From: DAITMV01 sp046318595
GTDB taxonomy: Bacteria; Pseudomonadota; Gammaproteobacteria; Burkholderiales; Burkholderiaceae_B
Assembly: GCA_046318595.1 (NCBI GenBank)
Contig: JBKCTV010000003.1
Location: 35,742 to 99,741, forward strand
Direction: 5' to 3'
DNA: 64,000 nt
The notes beneath the pieces are model-generated. The model saw only the letters and a list, made by a program, of their open reading frames with translations, made no database searches and was not told the DNA's origin. Both the position numbers and the translations under genes were made by a program. Every line of letters starts with the position of its first letter. Position 1 is the stretch's first letter. Below, piece by piece: positions 7,510 to 16,093 of this stretch.

Positions 7510-8658
7510 ATGCCAGTTCGCATGCTTACCGAAGCGCTCATAGCGCTTGCCTCAACCACGCCCGACGACAGTGGCTGCCAGGCCCTCATCGCCGCCCGCT
7601 TGCGTGCCATCGGCTTCGATTGCGAAACGCTCGAAGCAGGTCCAGCCGACTTTCGCGTGACCAACCTCTGGGCGAAACGCGCCGGCCGCCGCCCTGGCCC
7701 GCTGGTAGTGCTGGCAGGACACACCGACGTGGTGCCGACGGGCCCGCTCGAGAAATGGCAATCGCCGCCGTTCGTGCCGACCGAGCGCGCCGGGCGGCTG
7801 TATGGGCGCGGCAGTGCCGACATGAAAACCTCGCTTGCCGCGATGGTCGTCGCCGCCGAGGAGTTCGTCGCCCAGCATCCGGACCACGCCGGATCGATCG
7901 CTTTTTTGCTGACCTCGGACGAAGAAGGTCCGGCCAACGACGGCACCGTCATGGTTTGTCGCGAACTGCAACGGCGCGGCGAACGGCTCGACTATTGCAT
8001 CGTCGGCGAGCCGACTTCGGTCACCCATCTCGGCGACATGTTCAAAAATGGCCGGCGCGGCTCGCTGTCTGGCAAGCTGACCGTGCACGGCACGCAAGGG
8101 CACATCGCTTACCCGCACCTGGCCAACAATCCGATTCACCGTTGCGTGCCGGTGCTGTCTGAGCTGGTCGGCACGGTATGGGACGATGGCAACGACTATT
8201 TCCCGCCAACCACCTGGCAGATCAGTAATCTCAAGGCCGGCACCGGCGCGACCAACGTCATTCCCGGCAGCATCGAAGTGCTATTCAACTTCCGTTATTC
8301 CACAGCCAGCACGCCAGATGGCCTAAAAGCCCGACTGCAAGCCGTTCTGGACCGCCACCAACTATCCTACGACGTCGAGTGGACCCTCGGCGGCGAGCCG
8401 TTTCTCACGCCGCACGGCACATTGTGCGCCGCCCTGGCGACAGCGATTCGCGCGGAAACCGGTTTGCAGCCAGAGCTGTCGACCACGGGGGGTACCAGCG
8501 ACGGCCGCTTTCTGGCCAAAATCTGCGCCGAAGTCGTCGAGTTCGGTCCGCCGAACGCCACTATTCATCAGATCGACGAAAACATCGAGGTGCGATTCAT
8601 CGAACCGCTCAAAAATATTTATCGCCGCACCCTCGAAAACCTTCTTTTAACCTGCTGA
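7510..8658 (+). CDS. dapE: Succinyl-diaminopimelate desuccinylase
   Basis: DapE hydrolyses N-succinyl-LL-diaminopimelate, giving LL-DAP for lysine and murein. It is a dinuclear-zinc M20 peptidase relative. Visible motifs: GHTDVVPTG (zinc His and its Asp), GRGSADMKTSL (bridging Asp), TSDEEGPANDGT (catalytic Glu plus zinc Glu), IVGEPTS, NGRRGSLSGKLTVHG, and the C-terminal zinc His in ATIHQIDENIEV. From ATG 7510 the product has 382 residues, close to the family norm of about 375-380; ATG 7522 (MLTEALIALAS) is equally plausible. Upstream in-frame codons back to 7237 run through the corA remnant region and are unlikely to be translated. prmB and yheS follow on the same strand. Confidence 0.94.
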   Translation: MPVRMLTEALIALASTTPDDSGCQALIAARLRAIGFDCETLEAGPADFRVTNLWAKRAGRRPGPLVVLAGHTDVVPTGPLEKWQSPPFVPTERAGRLYGRGSADMKTSLAAMVVAAEEFVAQHPDHAGSIAFLLTSDEEGPANDGTVMVCRELQRRGERLDYCIVGEPTSVTHLGDMFKNGRRGSLSGKLTVHGTQGHIAYPHLANNPIHRCVPVLSELVGTVWDDGNDYFPPTTWQISNLKAGTGATNVIPGSIEVLFNFRYSTASTPDGLKARLQAVLDRHQLSYDVEWTLGGEPFLTPHGTLCAALATAIRAETGLQPELSTTGGTSDGRFLAKICAEVVEFGPPNATIHQIDENIEVRFIEPLKNIYRRTLENLLLTC

Positions 8659-8670
8659 GGACATGCCCCC

Positions 8671-9591
8671 ATGCACACCGACATTCCACTGACCGGCATC
8701 TGGCAGGAAGCCGCCGAACGCCTGGTGACTGTGGCCGACTGGCTGCGTTTCTCCGTTTCCTGCATGGAGGAGGCCAATGTTTTTTTCGGGCATGGCAGCG
8801 ACAATGCCCATGACGAAGCGGTCTACCTCGTGCAAAAAGCGCTCAAGCTGAGCGTCGAGCACATCGAGCCTTATCTGAACGCGCGCCTGTTGCCGAGCGA
8901 AGCCCACAAGCTGGCGGCCTGGCTGCGCCGGCGCGTCGACGACCGGATGCCGACCGCCTATCTGGCACATGAAGCCTGGCTGCAGGGGCAGCCGTTCTTC
9001 ATCGACGAACGCGCGCTGGTGCCTCGCTCATTCATCGCCGAACTCTTGGCGGAAGGCTTGTCGCCCTGGGTCATCGACCCCGACAAAGTCGGTTCCATCC
9101 TCGACTTGTGCACAGGCTCAGCCTGCCTGGCGATTCTCGCGGCGCAGGCTTTTCCGCAGGCGAGCATCGACGCCGTCGACCTGTCCGCAGACGCGCTGGC
9201 AGTCGCGGAGATCAATATCCGCACCTATCGGCTGAGCGACCGCGTGCGTCCGATTTGCGCCGATTTGTTCGACTCGCCAGACCTCGGCACCTACGACTTG
9301 ATCATGTGCAACCCGCCCTACGTCAACCACGCATCTATGGAGCGCCTGCCTGCCGAATACCGCAACGAGCCGGCCCTTGCCCTGGACGGTGGCGCCGACG
9401 GCATGGACATCATTCGCAGGGTATTGCAGGGTGCGAAACGGCTCCTCAACACCGACGGTTTTTTGATAGTCGAACTCGGCAATGAGCAGGCACATTTCCT
9501 GGCGGCCTTCCCTGACTTGAAGGTGATCTGGCTCTCCGTTTCGGCCGGCGACAATCAGGTATTCCTGATCGAAAGGTCGGCGCTGCCCTGA
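8671..9591 (+). CDS. prmB: Ribosomal protein L3 N5-glutamine methyltransferase PrmB
   Basis: PrmB methylates a glutamine of ribosomal protein L3. The 306-residue protein has an N-terminal helical substrate domain (about 1-110), the SAM-binding motif ILDLCTGSACLAI (143-155), and the catalytic NPPY at 214-217 followed by VNHASMERLP, which distinguishes PrmB from the release-factor enzyme PrmC. FLIVELGNEQ near the end is also typical. It starts 12 bases after the dapE stop with a GAGGA ribosome site in the gap, and yheS follows three bases later, so the three genes probably form one transcript. Confidence 0.92.
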   Translation: MHTDIPLTGIWQEAAERLVTVADWLRFSVSCMEEANVFFGHGSDNAHDEAVYLVQKALKLSVEHIEPYLNARLLPSEAHKLAAWLRRRVDDRMPTAYLAHEAWLQGQPFFIDERALVPRSFIAELLAEGLSPWVIDPDKVGSILDLCTGSACLAILAAQAFPQASIDAVDLSADALAVAEINIRTYRLSDRVRPICADLFDSPDLGTYDLIMCNPPYVNHASMERLPAEYRNEPALALDGGADGMDIIRRVLQGAKRLLNTDGFLIVELGNEQAHFLAAFPDLKVIWLSVSAGDNQVFLIERSALP

Positions 9592-9594
9592 ACC

Positions 9595-11454
9595 ATGCTA
9601 CGTCTCAATAAACTTACGATCGCGCGCGGCGCCAAAGTATTGCTCAAAGATGCCAACCTGACGATTTTTCCCGGCGAGCACATCGGTCTGGTGGGCGAAA
9701 ACGGCGCAGGCAAGTCCAGCTTGTTCGCTGCCATCCGCCACGAAATGACGATCGACGCCGGCGACATCGACATCCCTGGTAGCTGGCGCACTGCGCACGT
9801 CGCACAAGAAACGCCCGCCCTGGCGGACACGGCGCTCGACTTCGTTCTGCAAGGTGACGAGCCCTTGCAAGCCATTCAAGATCAGATCGCACAGGCCGAA
9901 AGCGACGGCAGACACGAGTTGCTCGGCGAGCTGCACGCCCAATTGGCCGATATCGATGGCTATGCGGCGCGCTCGCGCGCCGCAGCCTTGTTGCACGGGC
10001 TCGGCTTCAACAACGACGACTTGGTTCGACCGGTCAGCGATTTTTCCGGTGGTTGGCGCGTACGGCTGAATCTGGCGCGTGCCCTCGGTTCACGCGCCGA
10101 GCTTTTACTGCTCGACGAGCCGACCAATCACCTCGACATAGAGGCCGTCCTTTGGCTCGAGCAATGGCTGGTGAAAACGCCCGCGACGCTCATCATCATT
10201 TCACACGACCGGCAGTTTCTCGACGATGTCGCCACCCATACCGTCAGCCTGGCGCACGGCCAGCTCGTCAAATACAGCGGCGGCTATTCGCAGTACGAGC
10301 GCCAGTCCGCCGAGCAGCTACGCCAACAAAGCGGCGCCATCGTCAAACAGCGCGCCGAGGCGGAAAAATTACAACGTTTCGTCGATCGGTTCCGCGCTCA
10401 GGCGACCAAAGCCAAACAGGCCCAAAGCCGCCTGAAACGCCTCGACAAGATGGAAGCCATCGTCGCCGTGCGCCCGCCCCTGCCGGTCGACTTCGAGTTT
10501 CTGCAGCCGACTCATCAGCCCGACCCGATCATCACCCTGGTCGACGCCTCCTGCGGTTACAATCCCGAGGCGCCAATTCTGCAAGGGATTACGCAGGAAA
10601 TCCGCAGTGGGCAGCGCATCGGCCTGCTGGGCCAGAACGGCAACGGCAAGTCGACGCTCATCAAATCGCTGGTGGGCGATCTGAATTTGTTGGCCGGCGA
10701 CAAACACCTCGGCAAAGGGACCGTGTTCGGATATTTTGCGCAGCATCAGGTCGATACCTTACGCGACGACGACACGCCGCTTAGTCACTTCCGGCGTTTG
10801 GCACCGCAGGAACGCGAACAAAATTTACGTAATTTTCTGGGCCGCTTCGGTTTTTCGGGAATCAAGGTAGAGCAGGTGCTGGGCAGTCTGTCCGGCGGTG
10901 AAAAAGCCCGACTGGCCTTGGCCGGCATCATCTGGCAGCGGCCGAATATTCTGCTCTTGGACGAGCCGACCAACCATCTGGATTTACTGTCGCGCGAGGC
11001 CCTGGCCGAAGCGCTGTTCGAATTCGCCGGTGCGTTGATCGTCGTGTCGCACGACAGGCATTTGCTCGAAAGCACCACCGATCAGTATTGGCGGGTGCAT
11101 GCCGGACGGGTCAGCGCCTTCGACGGCGACCTGGACGATTATCACCGCCGACTCAACGACGAGCGCCTGGCTGCGGCCGGAGAGGATAAGCGTGCGGCCA
11201 AACCCACTCATCCCGTCAAAACCGGCTCGGTGCATGATAAAAAGCAGTTCGTCAAACAGCTAACACAGCTCGACAAAAAAATAGCCATGGCCAACCAGCG
11301 GCTTGCCGAGATCGATGCGGCGCTGCTCGCCGCTGCGTCGTCGAACACGGCAAGCGGCGCTTTCCAGCAAGAGCGAGAAGCGCTGACTCAATCTCTGATC
11401 ATGCTCGAAGAAAGCTGGTTGGAGTGCCAGCTCAAGATCGATAGCTGTGCGTAA
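9595..11454 (+). CDS. yheS: ABC-F ATPase YheS
   Basis: A second ribosome-associated ABC-F protein. The 619-residue sequence follows YheS: Walker A GENGAGKSS (about 35-43), PGSWRTAHVAQETPAL, LDAIDA-like segment ADIDGYAARSRAAALLHGLG, VSDFSGGWRVRLNLARAL, LLLDEPTNHLDIEAVLWLE, then the linker FVDRFRAQATKAKQAQSR, the second Walker A GQNGNGKST, LSGGEKARLALAGIIWQRP and LLLDEPTNHLDL. A helical, lysine-rich C-terminal tail follows VHAGRVSAFDGDLDDYHR. Together with ybiT this gives two different ABC-F genes within 8 kb. Its stop codon directly abuts the stop of the convergent FimV-like gene, with no terminator between them. Confidence 0.93.
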   Translation: MLRLNKLTIARGAKVLLKDANLTIFPGEHIGLVGENGAGKSSLFAAIRHEMTIDAGDIDIPGSWRTAHVAQETPALADTALDFVLQGDEPLQAIQDQIAQAESDGRHELLGELHAQLADIDGYAARSRAAALLHGLGFNNDDLVRPVSDFSGGWRVRLNLARALGSRAELLLLDEPTNHLDIEAVLWLEQWLVKTPATLIIISHDRQFLDDVATHTVSLAHGQLVKYSGGYSQYERQSAEQLRQQSGAIVKQRAEAEKLQRFVDRFRAQATKAKQAQSRLKRLDKMEAIVAVRPPLPVDFEFLQPTHQPDPIITLVDASCGYNPEAPILQGITQEIRSGQRIGLLGQNGNGKSTLIKSLVGDLNLLAGDKHLGKGTVFGYFAQHQVDTLRDDDTPLSHFRRLAPQEREQNLRNFLGRFGFSGIKVEQVLGSLSGGEKARLALAGIIWQRPNILLLDEPTNHLDLLSREALAEALFEFAGALIVVSHDRHLLESTTDQYWRVHAGRVSAFDGDLDDYHRRLNDERLAAAGEDKRAAKPTHPVKTGSVHDKKQFVKQLTQLDKKIAMANQRLAEIDAALLAAASSNTASGAFQQEREALTQSLIMLEESWLECQLKIDSCA

Positions 11455-13500
11455 CTAAACCGCTTCGACGGTCGCTTCGATTTCAGTGACCCGCCGGAAC
11501 AGATTCAGGTAGAAATGCGGCTGGACCATCAAGTGGGCAGGAATATCTTTATCGTCGAGCCAGCTCAACAGCAGACGTTTCTTGTCGGCCAGCGTATCGC
11601 AGGAGTCCAGCGCGCGATCGATGACGTCTTGTAAAACATCGGGCGTTTCGTCGTGATCGATAAGCGCGTTTCCCCTGACCGGAAAATCTTTACCGAACCG
11701 CTGCCGGAAACGGGCCGCCATCGGGTGAAACATGTTTTCGTTGTTCGATGTATGTAGCCAGCACATCCATAGGCTCCAGACCGACAGCGGAGCGGAGCTG
11801 TCGGCAGCCAAGTTGGCTTTGAGGCGTTCGACGGCGTTGTCCACCAACGCTTTACCGGCTTTTTTATCGAACAAAATGGGTAGCCAGGCGGTTGGTTCGA
11901 CGTGACGCAGCCACTGCGCGCGCTCGTTGTCACCGTGCTCAGCAGCTGCTTGCGCAGCCCGGGTTTGCAACCAGTTCAACGCCGCTTGCAAAGGCGCATC
12001 CACACCGGACGAAGATTTGCTGCCGGCAATCGTGAAGGGTTCGAAGTCGATACGGGATGAATCATCTGCCGATGACTGGTAGGGATTTTTGTCCGGATCG
12101 GCCAAAACCCGTTCGGCGTTCACTTCCTCTACCTCAACCGCACGGGCTGCATTTTTCGATGGCTCGGCGGACCAGAAAGCTACCTTGTCATCTGTGTCGG
12201 TCACCTCAGGCCAGGCAAGCGCCTCGTTTGATTCTGGAACGGCCTGCGGTACGGTCGGCGTATCGGTATCGCGCAACAAATCCGCAAATGAAATGGGTTT
12301 TTCCTCATGCCGATTGCGGTCTTCCGCAGTTATCGCAGCCGCAGGTGTTTTCTCGGCCGAACGTACCCCGCCCATGAGGGCAGAATTTTTTTCCATCAAG
12401 GGTTTGGCTTTGATGAGAGATGCCTGCTTTTTGGGGGTTTTCTCAGTGCGTCTACTGCGACTGATCAGCGCTAGCAAGCCTCCACCGATCACCAGGCCAC
12501 CAAGCAAGGCGCCCAGTGCGCTCATCAGCAGAAGTGATTTTGGTACCGTATTGTCTTCCAGGTCCATCAGGCGGGCTTTTTGGTTCGATAACTCGCCAGC
12601 CTGCACGGCGGCGAGCTGCGCTTGACGCGCGGCTTCAGCCTCGGCCTGCTCCACTTTTTCACGCAGCTCAGTATCGGTTAGCAGTAAGTTTGCATTCGGC
12701 CGGGCCACGCCGTTTTGCTCCGCGTTTCCGACGCGCTGCAGACTTTCAGTGGCGATTTCGCCGCTCAGTTGCATTTGCTTGATTTCGCGCCGATAGGTTT
12801 TGTTTTGTACTGTGTCACTTACCGAAACGACATTTTCCTTGGCGCTCGACTTGGCTGAAGATTTAGGCTTATGCTGCACAGTCGCAATCGCTGAAGCACC
12901 GTCGTCGGCAGTTCGTGTTTTGGCGGACCTTCCCGATTTCACCGCCTCCATACCTTCGGCGACACTATCGTTCCTGGAACGTACCAGCTTGAAACGAACC
13001 GGCTCCTCGACTGCCTGTTCGCGCTGCGTCCACTGATTGACGCTAACAGACGGTGGATCGAGTAAGGCAGTGAACTCACGGGTAATCGACGAATCACAAC
13101 CGATTTTTACGGCCAAACGAATGGCTGGCTCGCTAACGCGCGTATCACTGCGAATCGTCAATATCCGATTGGCGCCCACCCCATCTACCAACCTGACGCT
13201 CAAATCTTGCAAAGCGGCGGCATTCGGATCGGTATTTTGCGGCTGCGCAATCCCGACACAGCCAGCCCCGAGCGTTTCGCCGGGGGACAACCGAACCGGA
13301 ATTTGGGCAGAAAAAACCTCGCCAAGTGCCGAGTTGACCCGCATATTGCCCAGTTGGGCCGCCGTACCGGATGCGGACAACCCAAAGGCAATCAAGCCAC
13401 CCAATAATTTTGGCGTAAAGATCTTAATCTCGGTCGACCGAGAAAAAACTGCAAAGCATGGGGTCTTCATTGCGAGGCTTTCAGGATTCTCTAAGCACAC
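11455..13500 (-). CDS. fimV: FimV-like inner-membrane protein
   Basis: FimV proteins are polar inner-membrane hub proteins that affect type IV pilus assembly, twitching and polar localisation. Visible: a signal-like hydrophobic segment (LLGGLIAFGLSASGTAA), the FimV N-terminal domain (AQLGNMRVNSALGEVFSAQIPVRL), a coiled-coil stretch (LREKVEQAEAEAARQAQL), one membrane helix (LLLMSALGALLGGLVIGGGL, about 325-345), an acidic low-complexity region, and a helical C-terminus with FHPMAARFRQRFGKDFPV, like the helix repeats in other FimV proteins. I see no LysM domain, and 681 residues is short for the family (often 800-1000). The GTG at 13500 has an AAGGG site eight bases upstream; an internal ATG at 13470 is the alternative start and gives a cleaner signal peptide. 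Confidence 0.78.
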   Translation of the reverse strand: MCLENPESLAMKTPCFAVFSRSTEIKIFTPKLLGGLIAFGLSASGTAAQLGNMRVNSALGEVFSAQIPVRLSPGETLGAGCVGIAQPQNTDPNAAALQDLSVRLVDGVGANRILTIRSDTRVSEPAIRLAVKIGCDSSITREFTALLDPPSVSVNQWTQREQAVEEPVRFKLVRSRNDSVAEGMEAVKSGRSAKTRTADDGASAIATVQHKPKSSAKSSAKENVVSVSDTVQNKTYRREIKQMQLSGEIATESLQRVGNAEQNGVARPNANLLLTDTELREKVEQAEAEAARQAQLAAVQAGELSNQKARLMDLEDNTVPKSLLLMSALGALLGGLVIGGGLLALISRSRRTEKTPKKQASLIKAKPLMEKNSALMGGVRSAEKTPAAAITAEDRNRHEEKPISFADLLRDTDTPTVPQAVPESNEALAWPEVTDTDDKVAFWSAEPSKNAARAVEVEEVNAERVLADPDKNPYQSSADDSSRIDFEPFTIAGSKSSSGVDAPLQAALNWLQTRAAQAAAEHGDNERAQWLRHVEPTAWLPILFDKKAGKALVDNAVERLKANLAADSSAPLSVWSLWMCWLHTSNNENMFHPMAARFRQRFGKDFPVRGNALIDHDETPDVLQDVIDRALDSCDTLADKKRLLLSWLDDKDIPAHLMVQPHFYLNLFRRVTEIEATVEAV

Positions 13501-13573
13501 CTTACCGACCCTTGTGGCGCAAAAGAATCCTAAAAACGGGGTACGGGCATACCCTGTTCGGCGTTAAACCAAC

Positions 13574-14305
13574 TTAACCGGCCGGCAAATCCTCCTCCGC
13601 CAGTTCACTGGAATCGTTCGGCGCGCGCGAGAGAAACTCTCCAGCCCGCTCGGCCGGTGGACATGTCGAGCGCAAACCGTCGATAAATGCAAACAAGTCT
13701 TCCGGAATGTTTTGCCACATCGGATCGAGCACGATATCGACACCTTCATGACGGGCCAGCTCGGCGGCCGGGGCAAAGTAGCCATCGCCAGCCAGCAGAA
13801 CGATTTGCTGCACCTGCCGTTTATAGGCCAGGGAAACGATATCCACACCCATGCGCAAGGCCATGCCGCGCAGATTGACGTTTGGCGTGAAGTCATCGTC
13901 GTGTAACTCGTCGGTCTCCATCCGCTTGGCGATTAGATCGTTCAGCGCATCCTCGCGCAACTGCCAACCCGTCATTTCTCCGCCCTCGCCCAGCCGCAAC
14001 GATAGTTTCCGCTTGCGGTGCAACTGTCGGTGGAAAGCCTGGCGAAACAGCCCTTCCTTGGTACGGGAAAGATCAACACTTTGCCGGGTCACTGGCAGGA
14101 CAACCCTTTTTTCCTGCACCGACATATCGTAAAAAAAGATTCGGAACAAATGGCGTTTTGGTTGATTTCGCTCGAAAAGGTGGGCGGCGCTCAGCCGCCA
14201 AACCAGATCAGCCATGACGCGTGGATCGTAATGAATCGCGATAGGAAAAATTTGCCGTATGCGCTTCACGAAGAAAGGCCCGTCGACAACAATCGTAGTC
14301 AGCAT
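13574..14305 (-). CDS. NYN-domain (LabA/DUF88-like) protein
   Basis: The 243-residue protein fits the NYN/LabA family of PIN-like folds, several of which are metal-dependent RNases. The first acidic position is in LTTIVVDGPFF (Asp8); the second conserved block is MRMGVDIVSLAYKRQVQQI followed by VLLAGDGYFAPAAELARHEGVDIVLDPM (split here for readability), the standard NYN core with its AGDGDF-like motif, here AGDGYF. The usual second Asp of that motif is Tyr, so activity is not certain. The last 30 residues are acidic and look disordered. It sits 73 bases upstream of the FimV-like gene on the same strand and is divergent from the GIY-YIG gene. Substrate unknown. Confidence 0.75.
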   Translation of the reverse strand: MLTTIVVDGPFFVKRIRQIFPIAIHYDPRVMADLVWRLSAAHLFERNQPKRHLFRIFFYDMSVQEKRVVLPVTRQSVDLSRTKEGLFRQAFHRQLHRKRKLSLRLGEGGEMTGWQLREDALNDLIAKRMETDELHDDDFTPNVNLRGMALRMGVDIVSLAYKRQVQQIVLLAGDGYFAPAAELARHEGVDIVLDPMWQNIPEDLFAFIDGLRSTCPPAERAGEFLSRAPNDSSELAEEDLPAG

Positions 14306-14573
14306 GAAAAACCCTTAAAAAATTAGTAACTTCAATAGAAAAATTAGCAAACATCGGACTTGCGGTCTGCATCATTTTAACAAAGCGGCCCGTTCAATAG
14401 GATAGGAGCCATTCTTATTAATGAATACACAGGCATCATGCAAAACCACTATAATGTGTTACTTCTTTCTGGTTGCAACAAAAATAGCCCTACAATAACG
14501 AAAAAGATTTTCACGAGTCCGCTGGCAAGTCTCTTTTGACAAACCCATCGGAATCAAGAAAGGATCTATTGCA

Positions 14574-14993
14574 ATGATTGAACCCGTCACAACCACACCG
14601 GCCGGCGAAAACACATACTGGTTGTATATTTTATCCAACGAAACGTTTCAGGGGCCGCTTTACCTCGGTGAAACTATCCACATGCCCAAACGGCTGGAGG
14701 CTCATTGGGCCGGCGAACGGCGCGACTTCGCACATTATCACCGTCTCGACCGGCTCGTTTACTTTGAGACCTGGAATTGCCCGGAAAAATTCAAAGCACG
14801 ATTGCGTCGGGTAAGAAACTGGCCACGCGACATGCGTTTGCTACTCATCGAATCCTTGAACCCCGAGTGGAACGATTTGGGCGCTTCGTTATTCGAAAGC
14901 CTGGGGCTCGAGTACAACCCACCGGCCGATCTGCATGCGCCCCGCCGTCGCGGCAAGCGTCTGGGCGATGGATCGAGCGAGCTGGCCGCTTGA
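14574..14993 (+). CDS. GIY-YIG-fold protein, catalytic glutamate missing
   Basis: The 139-residue product has the small GIY-YIG nuclease layout: YWLYIL (15-20) as the first strand, LYLGE (29-33) in place of LYIGV, the conserved PKRLEAH (38-44) and LVYFETWN (61-68), then IESLNPEWNDLG, the usual ending of stand-alone GIY-YIG proteins. The helix that should carry the metal-binding glutamate (A-R-E-K in relatives) reads KARLRRVRNW, with Leu77 at the glutamate position, so nuclease activity is doubtful. A basic tail (RRRGKRLGDG) follows. A ribosome site AAAGGA precedes the ATG; the 268-base upstream spacer is AT-rich and holds a TATAAT at 14450-14455, with only a weak -35 (TACACA, 18-base spacing). 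Confidence 0.72.
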   Translation: MIEPVTTTPAGENTYWLYILSNETFQGPLYLGETIHMPKRLEAHWAGERRDFAHYHRLDRLVYFETWNCPEKFKARLRRVRNWPRDMRLLLIESLNPEWNDLGASLFESLGLEYNPPADLHAPRRRGKRLGDGSSELAA

Positions 14994-15160
14994 GTTCATT
15001 ATAAATTCAAAAACAGTTGGAACTAATACCAACGAAACGCGACACAAATGTATACCCCATCGAACGAGTAACGGCGCGTTTCCTCAGTTTATTCGCCGAT
15101 GGAGCTAATCCTCTTGCCCCCCGCGTGGGGGTAAGATATGTTTGTTCGTGGAGCGAAAAT

Positions 15161-15739
15161 ATGAATTCGATTGCCGACCGTCTGACCCGTGCGTATGGAT
15201 TATTTCACTGGCTTCACATGAAGCCAGTGGCAAATGAAGTTCGTGGCAGTTTTTCTTACACTGCACTAGAGCAGGAGCTTTTATCGCTCCAGATTCAGCC
15301 CAAGGATTTTTCTGCAGTAGCTGCCGATACGACCGACTCTTTCGAAGAGTCCCGGCTGGCTTTCATGGTCCGCTATTGCGGGTTGACCTGGTCAACCTGC
15401 TCTTTGTTTTGCGATGCGATCGAGCATGAGGACTGGCTGCGCAACGGCACACCTTTTCTGGTCACTTTCGACCCCAACCATCAGGCCGAAATGCACGGCC
15501 TGAAGAAAGTCAACCTCAACGATTTCCAGTTTTTGAAACCCGAAAAAGTCGTCATGGTTGACGGCTACGTCAAATCTTTCGTCATTCGCTGGACCCACCA
15601 CGAGTCGCGCCGGATTGAACGTTTTCTGCGCCTGGCCGCCGCTCGGCACGGCATCGACATCCGCGTGGACAGTATCGCGCAAAGCGAGCAGTTCCTCAAA
15701 GCGATTCAGGCGACGATGGGCGCTTCGGCCAAAGAGTGA
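15161..15739 (+). CDS. Protein of unknown function, 192 residues
   Basis: I do not recognise this gene. The ATG at 15161 has a GGAG site eight bases upstream; an open frame extends back to a TTG at 15017 but has no ribosome site. The protein is soluble, with no signal peptide or membrane segment. Features: LFHWLHMKPVANEVRGSF near the start, a Cys/Trp-rich patch (CGLTWSTCSLFCDA, about 74-87), TPFLVTFDPNHQAEMHGLKK, VVMVDGYVKSFVIRWTHHES, and a helical C-terminus. Codon use is like the core genes around it. The leader contains a GC hairpin (15117-15131, arms CCCCC/GGGGG) and a small inverted repeat (15016-15033). tRNA-Ser follows 43 bases later under what appears to be its own promoter. Confidence 0.65.
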   Translation: MNSIADRLTRAYGLFHWLHMKPVANEVRGSFSYTALEQELLSLQIQPKDFSAVAADTTDSFEESRLAFMVRYCGLTWSTCSLFCDAIEHEDWLRNGTPFLVTFDPNHQAEMHGLKKVNLNDFQFLKPEKVVMVDGYVKSFVIRWTHHESRRIERFLRLAAARHGIDIRVDSIAQSEQFLKAIQATMGASAKE

Positions 15740-15769
15740 TTGGACCAAACCCGAGCGATTTGCTAAAAT
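15740..15769 (+). promoter_or_regulatory. Candidate promoter of tRNA-Ser
   Basis: TTGGAC (15740-15745) and TAAAAT (15764-15769) are separated by 18 bases, and the tRNA begins 14 bases downstream. The -10 is good and the -35 is partial. Confidence 0.45.
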
Positions 15770-15782
15770 CTTGCTCGACAAG

Positions 15783-15872
15783 GATAGGTGGCAGAGTGGT
15801 CGAATGCGCCGGACTCGAAATCCGGTGTACGGTTCTACCGTACCGTGAGTTCGAATCTCACCCTATCCGCCA
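15783..15872 (+). tRNA. tRNA-Ser (anticodon CGA)
   Basis: A 90-base type II tRNA with a long variable arm. The acceptor arms GGATAGG (15783-15789) and CCTATCC (15862-15868) pair fully, followed by discriminator G and an encoded CCA. The anticodon stem CCGGA/TCCGG encloses loop CTCGAAA, giving anticodon CGA, which reads UCG. The variable arm TGTACGGTTCTACCGTACC folds on itself, and the T arm carries GTTCGAATC. A serS gene lies 5 kb away on the other side of the RND cassette. Confidence 0.97.
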
Positions 15873-15911
15873 GAACAAGTACTGCTAACTCGCTCAGTCG
15901 AACTGTCAGGC

Positions 15912-15943
15912 GCAAAAAGCCCCGCTCCACGCGGGGCTTTTTG
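15912..15943 (+). terminator. Intrinsic terminator after tRNA-Ser
   Basis: The inverted repeat AAAAAGCCCCGC / GCGGGGCTTTTT around a five-base loop forms a GC-rich stem with a T run on the plus strand and an equivalent T run on the minus strand, so it can stop transcription both ways. It closes the tRNA transcript and marks the left side of the RND cassette. Confidence 0.88.
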
Positions 15944-16093
15944 CCATGTTGGGGGGAGGAAGCGAGGCTGCGAGCCGATGGTTCTGGCTTTACGCCCGAG
16001 CCAACGGTTGCCACTTCCACACATTCGCCTCAGCGCATGAAGGCTCATTGAAACAACGAATTGAAATCACAATTTTTATCAAGGTCAGGAACC

